DNA from: Antedon mediterranea
Lineage: Eukaryota > Echinodermata > Crinoidea > Comatulida > Antedonidae
Reading direction: 5' to 3'
Assembly: GCF_964355755.1 (NCBI RefSeq)
Contig: NC_092670.1
Coordinates: forward strand, 9,981,201 to 10,045,200
DNA length: 64,000 nucleotides
Positions 35,148 to 45,869 of the stretch are shown here, one piece after another. The number at the start of each line of letters is the position of its first letter. Position 1 is the first letter of the stretch. The position numbers and the translations under genes were made by a program. The notes beneath the pieces were generated by a model that saw nothing but the letters and a program-made list of their open reading frames with translations, did not search any database and had not been told where the DNA came from.

Positions 35148-36201
35148 GGTCAGTGATGTTTACAGTCCTATACGTCACTATGGCATCCCAGAACCCTTGG
35201 TAAATGCTATCCAGGTACTGTATACCAATTCTAGCAGTAGAGTCATGGTTGATGGTAACATCTCAAACTCCTTTAGTGTAACAACTGGAGTACTTCAAGG
35301 TGATGTACTGGCTCCATATATTTTTATTATCTTGGTGGATTATCTGCTGCTCCGGTCATCAGAATGTGACTCAGGAGTTGTGACTTGCCCACGAAAATCA
35401 AGAAGTTATCCAGCGAAAATCTTAAATGATTTAGACTTTGCAGATGACATCGCCCTGCTTGAGTCTTCAATACCTCGTGCCCAATCACAGCTAACGAGAA
35501 CTGCCAATGCTGCCGCTGACCTAGGGCTTATCATTAGTGCCCCTAAAACAGAGTATATGGTATTCAACTGCTATTCACAGCCCCCACTTGAAGTTTATGG
35601 AAATGCAATCAACCATGCAACCAACTTCAAATACCTCGGCTCCATGATGGCATCTAGCAGTGGGGATTTTAAAAGAAGAAAGGGTCTTGTCTGGACAGCA
35701 TTTTGGAAGCTAGAGAACGTTTGTGGAGATCTCCACCAAAGTAAAGCTGTACAATACAACCAGTGTTACTGTCCTTGTGTATGGCTGCGAGTCTTGGGTC
35801 CTCTCTAAGGCGATGGAAAGTGAAATCAACGCCTTTGGCACTTCATGCTATAGAATCATGCTAAATATCAAGAGAACAGATAGGGTGCCAAATGCTTATA
35901 TCTATGACCTAACCAAGACCAGACCGCTACTGGAAAATATTAGATCCCGTCAATTAAAGTTCCTGGGTCACGCGCTTCGAATGCCTGATGACGAACGATG
36001 CAAAGAGTACGCTCTGTATGTTCCTCAACATGGGAAAAGAAAACGAGGAAGGCAGAAAACCAACTTTCTGAAATACATCCAACAGCTTTTAGGGGATGAA
36101 GGAGGCATGATTACAACTGATAAGCTGTCAGAGTTAGCCAAGGACCGTTGTGGCTGGAGAAAGCTTGTAGTCGCTTGCTCCGCAGCCGACTGATGATGAT
36201 G
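35148..36201 (+). mobile_element. 5'-truncated RTE-like LINE
   Basis: Carries RT and C-terminal motifs and ends in a GATGATGATGAT tail. Flanked by ATGCGCA at 35141-35147 and 36202-36208, a 7-bp target duplication. The related repeat at about 37140 (gtgcgcacgcgcgcg) shows the uninterrupted site. Confidence 0.85.
35157..36193 (+). pseudogene. RTE-like LINE RT C-terminal half
   Basis: First frame: GVLQGDVLAPYIFIILVDYL, LNDLDFADDIALLES (catalytic DD), SAPKTEYMVFN and FKYLGSMMAS. A frameshift lies between about 35690 and 35760. Second frame: VLVYGCESWVLSK, RQLKFLGHALRMPDDERC and KDRCGWRKLV. Start truncated within RT, so inactive. Confidence 0.85.
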
Positions 36202-36833
36202 ATGCGCACGCGCGCGTAAAAAAATGCGCACACATGCTCAAAATGACATGAAACGCGTAGAAAGTTGATTAGAAGTTGATTTTTCGCATTTTGAAATTTT
36301 AATTTTGGCGTAACTTTCTGTGAAACATGCCATTTTTAATCCATAGAAAGTTTCCCCTTCATATGAATTAAATTTTCACCAAGTGTCAATACAAAATGAC
36401 TTTTGGTTTTTAATCTATGATCAATCATTGAAATTCATAAAATCGCGCGTAACTTACGCTGCGCAACTCGGACGGGACCGAAAACCTTATTACGACATCT
36501 TCAGATAGAGGTCAATCTTCTGATAAAGTTATACAATGTTATGTTGAGAAGATTTAGAGATACACTAGCAACAAAATTCTGGGAAAGAAAGAAGAACATA
36601 GAAAAAAAAAAAAGATCCTGACAATAACAAGGGGTTATTGTAGTGACCAAAGTTATTGACGCCTTTGGACATGATGACGTCACAAAAAAAATTTAAAAAT
36701 GGTAAATCATGCGAAAGATAATTGATTGACCTAGACAATATAAAAACATGGTGGGAAATGAAATACGGATAAGTGGAGATGCGCTCTATTAAATGTGATG
36801 AGCTATGACGAAAGAGACAAAAATCCTCTATTT

Positions 36834-37165
36834 TATAATCGAGTGGCCATACGATGACGTCACAATATCCGGTTAGCCATATCGATGCATGATTCGATAT
36901 CTACAACTCATCGAATTTCAGAATATGTAATAAACAATAAAATTCACCGTATAGTTTAGAATCTATGACTGTTTAAAAAAAGGCATAATTTTTTAACTTT
37001 TTCATCAAAAACGCGCGCAAATTATCAAATTCCAGGTGCTCGTATGACGTGATTTTAAGGCGAAATTGTTTAAAAATTGGTAAAATTACTAGAAAAGGCT
37101 GGAAAAACATAAATCACGCGAAAAAAGTATGTTTTTAACGCTATGTGCGCACGCGCGCGTAAAAA
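36834..37165. repeat. Second copy of the 34827 repeat (first third)
   Basis: About 330 bp closely related to 34827-35147, then diverges. Direct orientation, directly following the first copy. Confidence 0.7.
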
Positions 37166-37920
37166 TATATACTCAAATAAATAATAAACCCAGTTTTTAT
37201 GCTTCATAGAATTTAATATTACTGTATTTAATTTTTTTATTTAAATGTATTGTTTTTAACATAAATTTCCACTGTTTTTGCTATAAAAGTTGGGTTTTAA
37301 TAATTAATATAAGTATCTGCCCTTGTTTGTTTGTAAAATTCTGAGCCTCGTTTGGTCTTGTTTGTTTCCATTTGGTTCCATTTAGTGTGACCGGTCACAT
37401 ACACAATACAATTAAAATCATTTGCGTTCATTCCGTAGCATCCTTCGTAGCTTCAATATTTGGTTTGTTCCGCCAGTTTTGTCACACATGCCATCAGACC
37501 TTGTGTAATGTGTTCAAAAAGTGGGGTTTTTAGATTGTTTAGTTAGAACTGAACAATTGTAAGTCATTGTCGGTTTTGTACCTGATTTTGAATTCTATTT
37601 TCTATAGGATAATAAATAAGGTCTTTCGCTATTTATATTTTATTACATAACTATGATAAAGAACTTTAAAGGTCAGTTCATTTTTAAAATTAAAAGAATG
37701 GATTTGCACGCAGTATTTTATTTACATTCACCCAAGAAAGCTGCCTCCCCTAAATTTTAATAAAATTACGCTAGAACTGTTGCTTCCGTGGACTTTAGAT
37801 CCTGACGCCACCGCTGCTTAGGTACAGTACATGTCTCAAATTCTGTCCCAGCAGTTTAAATGCGATATTAAAATAAAATTCTACAGTATGTGGGTATTCA
37901 TTGATTATTTTTACTACAAG
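37166..37920. other. PAN-FReD intron, non-coding
   Basis: Positions 37330-37924 match 24140-24780, including gaccggtcaca and ttctataggataataaata. Shared intron of duplicated units; ends at the gypsy insertion. Confidence 0.65.
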
Positions 37921-37924
37921 GTAC

Positions 37925-38057
37925 TGTTACGGGCTCGCTCGTTAGGCTGAAACCAACAATAAGAACACAACAAAACACGTTGTAGTTGTCGTCCATCTTT
38001 ATTCATCTCCTTTCTTTTACTCTAGAGGGCTCACTTCCGTGTGACAAACCCATCACA
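37925..38057 (-). repeat. 3' LTR
   Basis: On the minus strand starts TGTGATGGG and ends CCCGTAACA. Contains a polyadenylation signal (GATGAATAAAG). One mismatch to the 5' LTR. Confidence 0.95.
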
Positions 38058-38068
38058 CACCCCCACTT
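38058..38068 (-). other. Polypurine tract
   Basis: AAGTGGGGGTG directly before the 3' LTR on the minus strand; primer for second-strand synthesis. Confidence 0.75.
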
Positions 38069-38319
38069 AAAGAAAGTTTGATATGATTAAACTTATAACT
38101 GTTTACTATAACATCTTAAATCTTTTCTTATACAGTAGTTATTTTAACAGGTCGTTGATATGAATTTACTTCAACTGCTTCTTTAAAATTTCACAAGTTC
38201 TAATTACTTTAAATCCGTGTATGCCATTAATGCATCACTCTATCACAACTAACTTATTATAATTAAATAAACATTTTAAAATCAACAACACTTTTAAAAT
38301 CATTTCATGCATGTTTTAT

Positions 38320-39078
38320 CTAAACTCTTGACAAAGCGTCAGCTACAACATTGTCTTTTCCTCTGATATGATGAATTTCCAGATTCATTTCTTGAACTGC
38401 TAAACTCCATCTCAACAAGCGTTGATTCTTGTCCTTCATTCTTGCCAAGAAAGTTAATGGGTTGTGGTCAGTCCAAACTACAATTGGAAACGGAGTAGAT
38501 CCAAGATACACTTCAAAGTGCTTTAACGCTGACATCAAAGCTAATGTCTCCTTCTCAACAGTAGAATAACGTTTCTCATGCTGGTCGAATTTTCTCGAGT
38601 AGAAACACACAGGCTTGTCAACACCGTTCTCGTCTGTTTGTGCCAACACAGCACCAGAACCAACATCACTGGCATCAATCATCAACGAGAACTGTTTATC
38701 AAATTGTGGAGCCATCAACACCGGTTCGTTTGATAACATCGCTTTAACTTTAATGAACGCATTATTGCATTTCTCCAACCACACAAAGCTCGCATTCTTT
38801 TTCAGCAGATTCGTTAATGGAGCTACAAGCGTTGAGAAACTTCTGCAAAAACGTCGATAAAACCCAGCCATTCCCAGGAAACGCATTAACTCCTGCTTAC
38901 TCTTTGGAACTGGAAAATCACAGACTGCCTTAATCTTAGCACTTAATGGTTTCTCTTTTCCGCAACCAACTTTATGACCTAAGAACACAATTTCTGCACA
39001 GGAAAACTCGCTTTTCACCAAATTTACTGTCAACTTCGCAGCTGTCAACCTGTCAAACAATGCCTTAATTCTCTGCAC
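38320..39078 (-). pseudogene. Gypsy RT thumb and RNase H part
   Basis: Continues the pol frame after a frameshift around 39080-39090. Shows KLTVNLVKSEF, FLGHKVGCGKEKPLSAKI, LMRFLGMAGFYRRF, FSLMIDASDVGSGAVLAQ (RNase H Asp), SRKFDQHEKRYSTVEKE (Glu) and VVWTDHNPLTFL (Asp), and ends VADALSRV with a stop. RNase H removes the RNA strand during reverse transcription. Domain looks intact in itself. Confidence 0.88.
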
Positions 39079-41381
39079 ATGGACATCCCATGTACAGTAT
39101 CACTATAAACAACCAAATCGTCTATATAAGCTTCACAGCCCTCCAACCCTGAAATTATACCATTAACCAATCTCTGGAACGTGGCTGGTGCATTCTTTAA
39201 ACCGAAAGGCATGACTTTATACTGATAAAGACCCATAGGAGTTACAAAAGCTGACACTTCTTTCGCACGCTCTGTTAAAGGAATTTGCCAGTAACCCTTT
39301 AGAAGATCAAATTTACTGACAAACTTAGCACTACCCACACGATCAATACAGTCATCTATCCTCGGTATGGGATATGAATCTGTAGTAGATTTGGCATTAA
39401 CCTTCCGATAATCAGTACAAAAACGATACGATTTATCTGGCTTCGGAACTAATATACATGGAGAACTCCAAGCACTGCAACTAGGCTCGATTATATCATT
39501 CTTAATCATGTAATCAATCTCATTTTGTAATATCTTCATCTTGAACGGATTTGCTCTATATGGATTTTGTTTTATTGGTGAACAATCAGCTGTCTTAACA
39601 TCATGCTCCACTAAGTTTGTTCGACCTGGAACATCCGAAAACAGCTGCAGATTTCCAAATATCAAACTAACAATTTCAACCTTACGATCACGAGATAAAT
39701 GACCAACTTTCTCTTCAATGTTTGCAAGGACATCTGAATTACTGAACTTAACACATGTATCAGGATCCCCAAACTCTTCAGAATTCTCTTCAACAACACA
39801 CGCAACTGGTGTTGACGTACAGGTATCAGTATTATTTCTCGCTGTGTATGGTTTCAACATGTTTATATGACACAGTCGCTTCTTCTTACGCCTATCTGGA
39901 GTATCTAACACATAGTCAACTTCTCCTACTCTTTCTAATACTTTGTAAGGACCAGCAAATCTTGCAGATAATGGTTGACTGGGAAGAGGCAACATAACTA
40001 ACACTTCATCACCTGAATTAAAGCTTCTCTTTTCTGATTTCCTATCAAACAATCTCTTCATTTTACCCTGAGCCTTCACAAGATTCTTTCTAGCCATCTC
40101 ACGAGCACGATTTAATCGATCACGAAATTCAGACACATAATCTAGTATCGATACAGACTCTTCTGCTTTCCCTAATAGCCTTTCTTTGACTATTTTAAGA
40201 GGGCCTCGGACCGAATGACCATACACCAACTCAAATGGGCTAAACCCTAAGGACTCTTGCACTGTTTCACGAACAGCGAATAACAATAAGGGAACTCCCT
40301 CATCCCATTCCTTTTCACATTGAAAACAATAGGTTTTAATCATATTCTTAAGTGTTTGATGAAATCTCTCAAGTGCCCCTTGAGACTGTGGATGGTAAGC
40401 ACTTGAACTTATATGGGCAACACCTAACTGCTCTAAGACTTGTTTAAATATCTTTGATATGAAGTTTGATCCTTGATCGGACTGAACAGCTTTAGGCAAT
40501 CCTACCCATGTAAAGAATTTTACCAATGCTTTAACAACATTCTTAGCTGTAATACGCCTAAGAGGAATCGCTTCTGGAAACCTACTTGATGCACACATTA
40601 TTGTTAATAGATACTCATTTCCATTTTTAGTACGTGGTAATGGACCCACACAATCAACAATAACCCTTGAAAATGGTTCACCGAATGCAGGAATAGGCTT
40701 AAGTGGGGCTACTGGAACCTTTTGATTAGGCTTCCCCACTACCTGACACGCATGACAGGATTTACAATAGTTAGACACATCTTTTCTAAGACCTGACCAA
40801 AAGAAATGCCTGAGAATTTTGTCTACCGTTTTATTGACACCTAAATGCCCTGAAAGAGGATCATCATGCGCAATACCAATAATATCCTGACGGTATCCAC
40901 TAGGAATAACTATCTGGTGAATCTCATTCCAAACATCACTACTTGGAATATCTGGTGGCCTCCACTTACGCATAAGTATGCCATCCTTTATATAATAACA
41001 AACAGGAACAATAGACATTTCCTCTACAGAAAGAGCTTGCTGACCAAATGGCACCAAATCAGGATCATTACTCTGCTCTTCCACTAACCTAGACCGATTG
41101 AGAACTGTCGGACCGAAATCACACACTTTTGGGTGCTGTTGTTCAGCCTGGGCAGTGTGTGACTCGGGACCTGAGCAGACAGCCTCTTGGGAAACGCGAT
41201 CTGTAATTTCTTCGTAAAAACTATCACATAAGTCAATACTCTCATCCTCATCTATGGTTTTATTTGCCATAGATCGCGTCACCGCACATGATGGAAACAC
41301 ATGTGATAATTCTTTCTCTAAACACACCGTGCTTTCGTCTTCAACAGGACTTTTGCACACAACCGGTTCTACTGTCACTCT
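39045..41381 (-). pseudogene. Gypsy integrase followed by reverse transcriptase
   Basis: One open frame. First the integrase: zinc-binding H..H..C..C (AHDDPLSGHLGVNK, YCKSCHACQ), the DDE core (VIVDCVGPLP, VQSDQGSNFI, GALERFHQTL) and a GPY/F module (ARFAGPYKVLERVG, CHINMLKPY). Then the RT: FCTDYRKVNAKS, KFDLLKGYWQIPL, FGLKNAPATFQRL and the YIDD box (EAYIDDLVVYSD). The frame is left shortly after YIDD through a small insertion of about five bases near 39085-39092. On the other side the frame begins within the TIR element that cuts it from protease. Gene order integrase before RT is read directly here. Confidence 0.92.
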
Positions 41382-42309
41382 CGCCCGTATTCTTAAACTG
41401 GACTTTAGTCGTAGTTCGAAGTTCGACTTGAAAAAGTCGTAGTTCAAGCTATTACTTCAAATTCGCTTAAAAAACGAAGTAGTCGAAGTTTGCAGTTCGA
41501 CTTAATGAAGTCGAGCTTTTATTCGAGTTGCACACGTCTGGGTAACAAAGGCTATACATTGGCCAATGACAAGAGAGTATTTGAGGAGCAGACGAAATTT
41601 TGCGCATTGATATCACTTTCCATTTTCTTACAAAACTTTTTACGCATCAGGACTATATACATGAAAAATAATTGTAATCGTTAATTATTAGAACAAGATC
41701 AGTATTAATTTAACAATGAAGTACTTTTGATTAACAACAAACAAAATCTTCAAAATATATTTAGGAACCATGGCGGTACGGTAACTTTCATATTTTCTAG
41801 GCCTCCAACAAAGTATGATCGCGACGAACCACGCACTTCCTAGCGTGACAAGAAAGCGCTAGGCCCCCTAAACATTCCATCGCGTGGTGAATTGCCGCAT
41901 CTCCCATTGTCGCTATGGCGTGACGTAGTTCAAGTCGGACTTGCGCGAAGAAAATAATGTAGTTTGTATACGGTTGTAAATAAAGATGATTTTCATTATT
42001 ATAACTTATACCAATGTATATTTAATTAAGCTAATATAAATATAGATATTTCATTCTTCAATATCTGGCCAATATAACAACTCAATGACTGTTACGTTTT
42101 TTATAAACATCGTTTAAAAACCATTTAGTCGACCATTTAGCCTGCCCCCTCCAGGACTAAAAAAATCGATCAAAATCCGTCTCGATTTAGTCGAGGTTGG
42201 CCTGATTTAGTCGGTGATTTAGTTGAAGTTCTGTTTATGAATTAAAATGACGTCATTTTTTTAGTTTTAGCTCGAACTACGACTAAAGTCCGGTTTAAGA
42301 ATACGGGCG
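41382..42309. mobile_element. 928-bp TIR DNA element nested in the gypsy pol
   Basis: Starts CGCCCGTATTCTTAAACTGG and ends with the near-perfect complement; the match runs on through gactttagtcgtagttcga. A 3-bp duplication (TCT at 41379-41381 and 42310-42312) flanks it, and removing element plus one copy restores an uninterrupted gypsy frame. No transposase. A 3-bp target size fits Harbinger- or CACTA-type families, but TCT is not the TWA preferred by Harbinger. Confidence 0.88.
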
Positions 42310-43041
42310 TCTGTCTCCGGCCAAATCATTCCCCAAAAGGAGTGTGACACCCCATACTGGAAGACTCGGAACGACACCGACAACAAAATCTCCGCTAACA
42401 ATATCTGTTTCAATCCGAATTACATGAAGTGGGACTTCTTTATAACCCCTTTCAACACCTTGAATGAGCACACTTGCTCCAGCAGAAGACTCGTTTGAAA
42501 ATGACAATGCCGATTCTATTATCAGGGATTGTGACGCCCCTGTGTCTCTTAAGACACGAACTTTACTCAGATTCACATCGTTGATCAATGCTACAGAACC
42601 AGTAGAGAGGAAAGGCTTAAATAGCTTTCGCACTTTTTCCGGACCTGAAGATTGGATCAACTTCTCACATTCATCAGCGTCATGACTCGCTGTCACTTTC
42701 AACGGGACTGTATTTACTAACGTGTTTGGAAGTGATTGGGGTTTCTTATTATCCCCTTTAGATTTGCTTTGAAACAGCCAGCAATCTGCCTTTATATGAC
42801 CCTTTTTCTTGCAGTAAAAACAAGTTCTGACAAATTTACTACTACTATTAACTGTAGTTTTCTGACTTTGGACCTTAGAATCATCAACAGATTTGGAAAC
42901 CGATTTGGCATCCACCACCTTGTGCGTGAGCACATAATTATCGGCAACAGAAGCCGCTCTCATTAAATTATCAACTTTCTGCTCCTCTAGATGTGTACGA
43001 ACTTCAGTAGGGGAACAAGATTTAAACTCCTCAACTAACAT
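42310..43041 (-). pseudogene. Gypsy gag zinc knuckle and protease
   Basis: Contains a CCHC knuckle (CFYCKKKGHIKADCW) binding the element RNA, and an aspartic protease with the active-site triad in VRVLRDTGASQSLI and a closing LLLGNDLAGD. Upstream it is separated from the rest of gag by an in-frame TAG near 43112 (in the minus-strand reading after FTEFAR). Downstream the frame is cut by the TIR element. Confidence 0.88.
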
Positions 43042-43113
43042 AAGCTCACGAAGCTTTCTAAATTCACCCTTTACTCCTTCCGAACTACACCATCTATCAA
43101 AAAGAATCTGCTT

Positions 43114-43365
43114 CTAACGTGCAAATTCTGTAAACGTTTGATCATAAGGTTTACCTAAGTTCCTAAATTTCTGACGATACGCCTCTGGAACTAACTCATA
43201 AGCTGACAAAACAGCAGTTTTAACCGCATCATAGCTTTCACATTGATCATCAGCCAATGCAGAAAATACCTCTTGGGCTTTACCCACAAGAGCAGTTTGT
43301 AACAACACAGTCCAGTGTCTAGCAGGCCACTTTAATCTATTAGCAATTTTCTCAAAAGCTAAAAA
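43114..43365 (-). pseudogene. Gypsy gag central part
   Basis: Capsid-like part: LLQTALVGKAQEVFSAL, YDAVKTAVLSAYELVPEAY and FRNLGKPYDQTFTEFAR. Stop codons lie at both ends (TAA near 43366 after DEVET, TAG near 43112); both are single-base nonsense changes in a frame that otherwise continues. Confidence 0.85.
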
Positions 43366-43806
43366 TTATGTCTCTACCTCGTCCTCATTAAACTTGGGAA
43401 CCCATTTAATATTCTGAGTAATCTCTGAATCATTAGGTGTAGAAACCCGTGTGGTGTGACCCATTTGGTTAGCTAATTCTAATTTCCTTAACTCAAATTC
43501 ATGTTTTTCTTTTTCCATTTCTCTTTGAGTTTGCATCTCTATTTTTCTTCTTTCAAAAATCAATTTTTCACGTTCCAACTCAATTCTAGCCAACTCGACC
43601 TCATTCCCCGCAGTTTTTACGGATTCATGAGTAATTAAACCAACATGATTTCCAATCACATTTATCAAGTCATATTTATTCATGGAATCATTTATAGATG
43701 CTCCAACCCTAGTACCTAGGAGTCGCAAACGCTCCTCTGATAGCTGAGCTACCACCTCAATGGACATGCTATCCAAAAAGTCCTCGTCAAAATCACTTTC
43801 TGACAT
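43366..43806 (-). pseudogene. Gypsy gag N-terminal part
   Basis: Start chosen at MSESDFDEDFL (ATG 43806-43804), the first Met with gag-like sequence. A long charged coiled-coil stretch follows (ELEREKLIFERRKIEMQT). The frame ends at a premature TAA after KWVPKFNEDEVET. Confidence 0.85.
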
Positions 43807-44148
43807 AGTTTCTATTTGAAACAAACAAACAAAAACACAGGTTAAAATAATAACCAATATGACGATAATTAAGGCACCAGTAATGAAATACCTGCCAAGC
43901 CCACACAATATTAAACCTACCGTGCGCCGTGGTCTCAATAACTATAGACCCCTAAAATCAAAGCCAAACAGACTTCTAGTATCATAGCAAGTAGCAAGCC
44001 TACACAAGCCTAAAACAACAACACAGTGTACTGGCTCGACGACCGCCAAACCTCGTTCGTTATAAAACGCCTCTAAACCTAAAACCAGCTTAGAATAAGT
44101 AACTAAAATTACCATCAGTTCGATCTACAACTACAATTCCGCACTTTG

Positions 44149-44166
44149 TTCCCGGATGACCCCCCA
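44149..44166 (-). other. Primer binding site
   Basis: TGGGGGGTCATCCGGGAA on the minus strand, three bases after the 5' LTR. It resembles a tRNA 3' end complement (TGG start, TCCGGG), close to the known proline-tRNA-type PBS. Confidence 0.75.
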
Positions 44167-44169
44167 ATT

Positions 44170-44302
44170 TGTTACGGGCTCGCTCGTTAGGCTGAAACCA
44201 ACAATAAGAACATAACAAAACACGTTGTAGTTGTCGTCCATCTTTATTCATCTCCTTTCTTTTACTCTAGAGGGCTCACTTCCGTGTGACAAACCCATCA
44301 CA
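44170..44302 (-). repeat. 5' LTR
   Basis: 133 bp, same ends as 37925-38057 and a single base different. Carries promoter and polyadenylation signal in so short a length. Confidence 0.95.
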
Positions 44303-44396
44303 GTACTAAGGGTCTATAAGGCCTACAAAAAATGTTAATTCTTTGTATACTTTAAATGTGTTTTTTAGTGTAAAAATTGATTAAAGATATACTAAC

Positions 44397-44658
44397 CTGC
44401 CGTTCCTGTGTATCCACTAATTGTCAAAACATAGTTAGAGTCCTCAGTACCAACATGGAAGTGAGAATATCTTGCAAACTTTGTTACATCCAAGTGGTCC
44501 GTCATCTCTACTAAGAGCTCAAAACTGCCATGGGAAGTTATACGGTTGATCTGTTCATTACCAAGCCAGAACTCTGTGTTCAAATTTCCAAAACCCTCTT
44601 TGTATTGCGACCAATTACGGTTGAAATTAACTGATCCATCTTCTCTTCTCTGTATCAC
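44397..44658 (-). CDS. Unit B: fibrinogen-related domain, middle exon
   Basis: Same length and splice sites as 1628-1889: VIQRREDGSVNF, EYKEGFG replaced by QYKEGFG, EFWLGNEQINRI, FARYSHFHV, SGYTGTAG. Open and without lesion. About 90 bp downstream of its donor the intron is interrupted by the gypsy element. Whether it is still expressed is doubtful because of the broken micro-exon upstream. Confidence 0.85.
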
Positions 44659-45322
44659 CTGATAATGAAAGGATAGTAATCTATACTCTATTTTCTAAAA
44701 CACCGATTTCAAGTTCATCAACTGGAGTAAATAGAAATAAATGAATTAAGAACCTGAATATTAATATTACTATGAGGTTACGTCAATATTTAACAATTTA
44801 ATTTTGATGTTCCTCGATTTGATTTGATTATACTCATTTTACAATAATTATGCAAGTTTTTGAACATTTAGTGTGATTGTTCTTGTATTTTGTTTAGATC
44901 ATCATAGTTTTGTTGGTTTTACATGTGACCTCCAGGCAACGCTTTACTCACTCGATCTGCATGTGCGTAGGTATAGTTTTTTAGATTGATTTTTTCATTA
45001 ATTTCTGTTGAACAAAATGGTAAATCTAAAGTTATGTTTTTAATAAAGCCGAATATTATTAAGAATTGTTCATTTGCAATAGGCTATTTATCCACCAATA
45101 TGCAAGTTTTAAACATGCCTAACAACTGTTCACTTAACTATGTTGTGCAAATGAGTAGAATGTTGACGTCATTCGTTAAAGTTCCCTATTTTATTCTTGC
45201 CATCATCTAAAGGTCAACATCGCCTTCTATCTATTTTCAAGACGTAAGGAGTGCAGGGTGTGACGTCATATGTGAGATGTGCTCCTTCAGATGTATTTAC
45301 ATAAATTGTTGCCAATACTTAC

Positions 45323-45459
45323 TGTCCATCCTGCATCACTTCTCATGTCACAGTACACAGTAATTTGTGGTCCTCCATCACATAGCTGTATCACATATTG
45401 ACCACTCACAGCAGAAGGATTATTTTGTAAAATGTTACTACACTCCCTCATAAAACACT
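45323..45459 (-). CDS. Unit B: fibrinogen-related domain, first exon
   Basis: 137 nt, same phases as 2934-3070. Reads CFMRECSNILQ, SGQYVIQLCDGG, ITVYCDMRSDAGWT. An additional Cys replaces Phe (LCDGG). Donor GGACA|gtaagt is intact. The frame is open, but correct entry needs the micro-exon, which is damaged in this unit. Confidence 0.8.
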
Positions 45460-45721
45460 CTAAAATTACAAAATTTGAAGATCACATATTAGATATAACA
45501 TTGAAATAAGCCTATACATTGAATGAAACGTCCATTTGGTTATAAGATTGATTTTGTAGTAGGTCAATACAACAGAAAGTACTTTTAGAATATTAAAGAG
45601 AACATTTCCTATAGGCAAATTCAACAGAAACAAAATGTCACTGCCAGCAGCCAATCACTAATAATAAAAGTGAACCTCCATATGAAAAATAAATTTATTT
45701 AATAATAAATTGTATACTTAC

Positions 45722-45747
45722 TTGTTTTGGGAATCAGTGGCCAGGAC
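45722..45747 (-). pseudogene. Unit B: damaged micro-exon
   Basis: Counterpart of 3329-3353. The acceptor CAG has become CAT (tttcttcat), and the exon is 26 instead of 25 nt before the donor (CAAAACAA|gtaagt). Either change alone would disturb the frame into the FReD exon. No other acceptor is visible just upstream. Unit B may therefore be a recent pseudogene or encode a different isoform. Confidence 0.65.
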
Positions 45748-45844
45748 ATGAAGAAAAATGAAATATAAAATAATTAACATAATGACCGTATATAGATAGA
45801 ATGCCGCTATTACAGTAATTTAATAACTACAGACTATAGTTTTG

Positions 45845-45866
45845 GAGAGAGAGAGAGAGAGAGAGA
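45845..45866. repeat. (GA)n, short allele of the unit-A array
   Basis: About eleven GA units at the place where unit A has about 32. Confidence 0.9.
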
Positions 45867-45869
45867 AAA

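Larger units (their letters stand above)
34827..36833. mobile_element. Unclassified repeat carrying a nested LINE
   Basis: The first 320 bp (ggccataagatgatgtcac, catcaaaaacgc, aaaaacataaatcacgcg) recur at 36834-37165. The LINE at 35148-36201 splits it inside atgcgca; beyond it the sequence continues with cgcgcgcgtaaaaa, as in the second copy. Without the LINE it is about 950 bp. No TIR or coding frame recognised. Confidence 0.6.
37925..44302 (-). mobile_element. Gmr1-like Ty3/gypsy LTR retrotransposon
   Basis: A 6378-bp element with two 133-bp LTRs differing at one base, flanked by the 4-bp target duplication GTAC (37921-37924, 44303-44306). Empty versions of the site (aagtactaag near 61790, ggtacaaag near 24783) are in paralogous introns. 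On the minus strand the order is LTR, PBS, gag, protease, integrase, RT, RNase H, PPT, LTR. Integrase before RT is unlike ordinary gypsy elements and is the mark of the Gmr1 group known from deuterostomes. Two nonsense codons, a frameshift and a nested TIR element break the frame. Confidence 0.92.
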
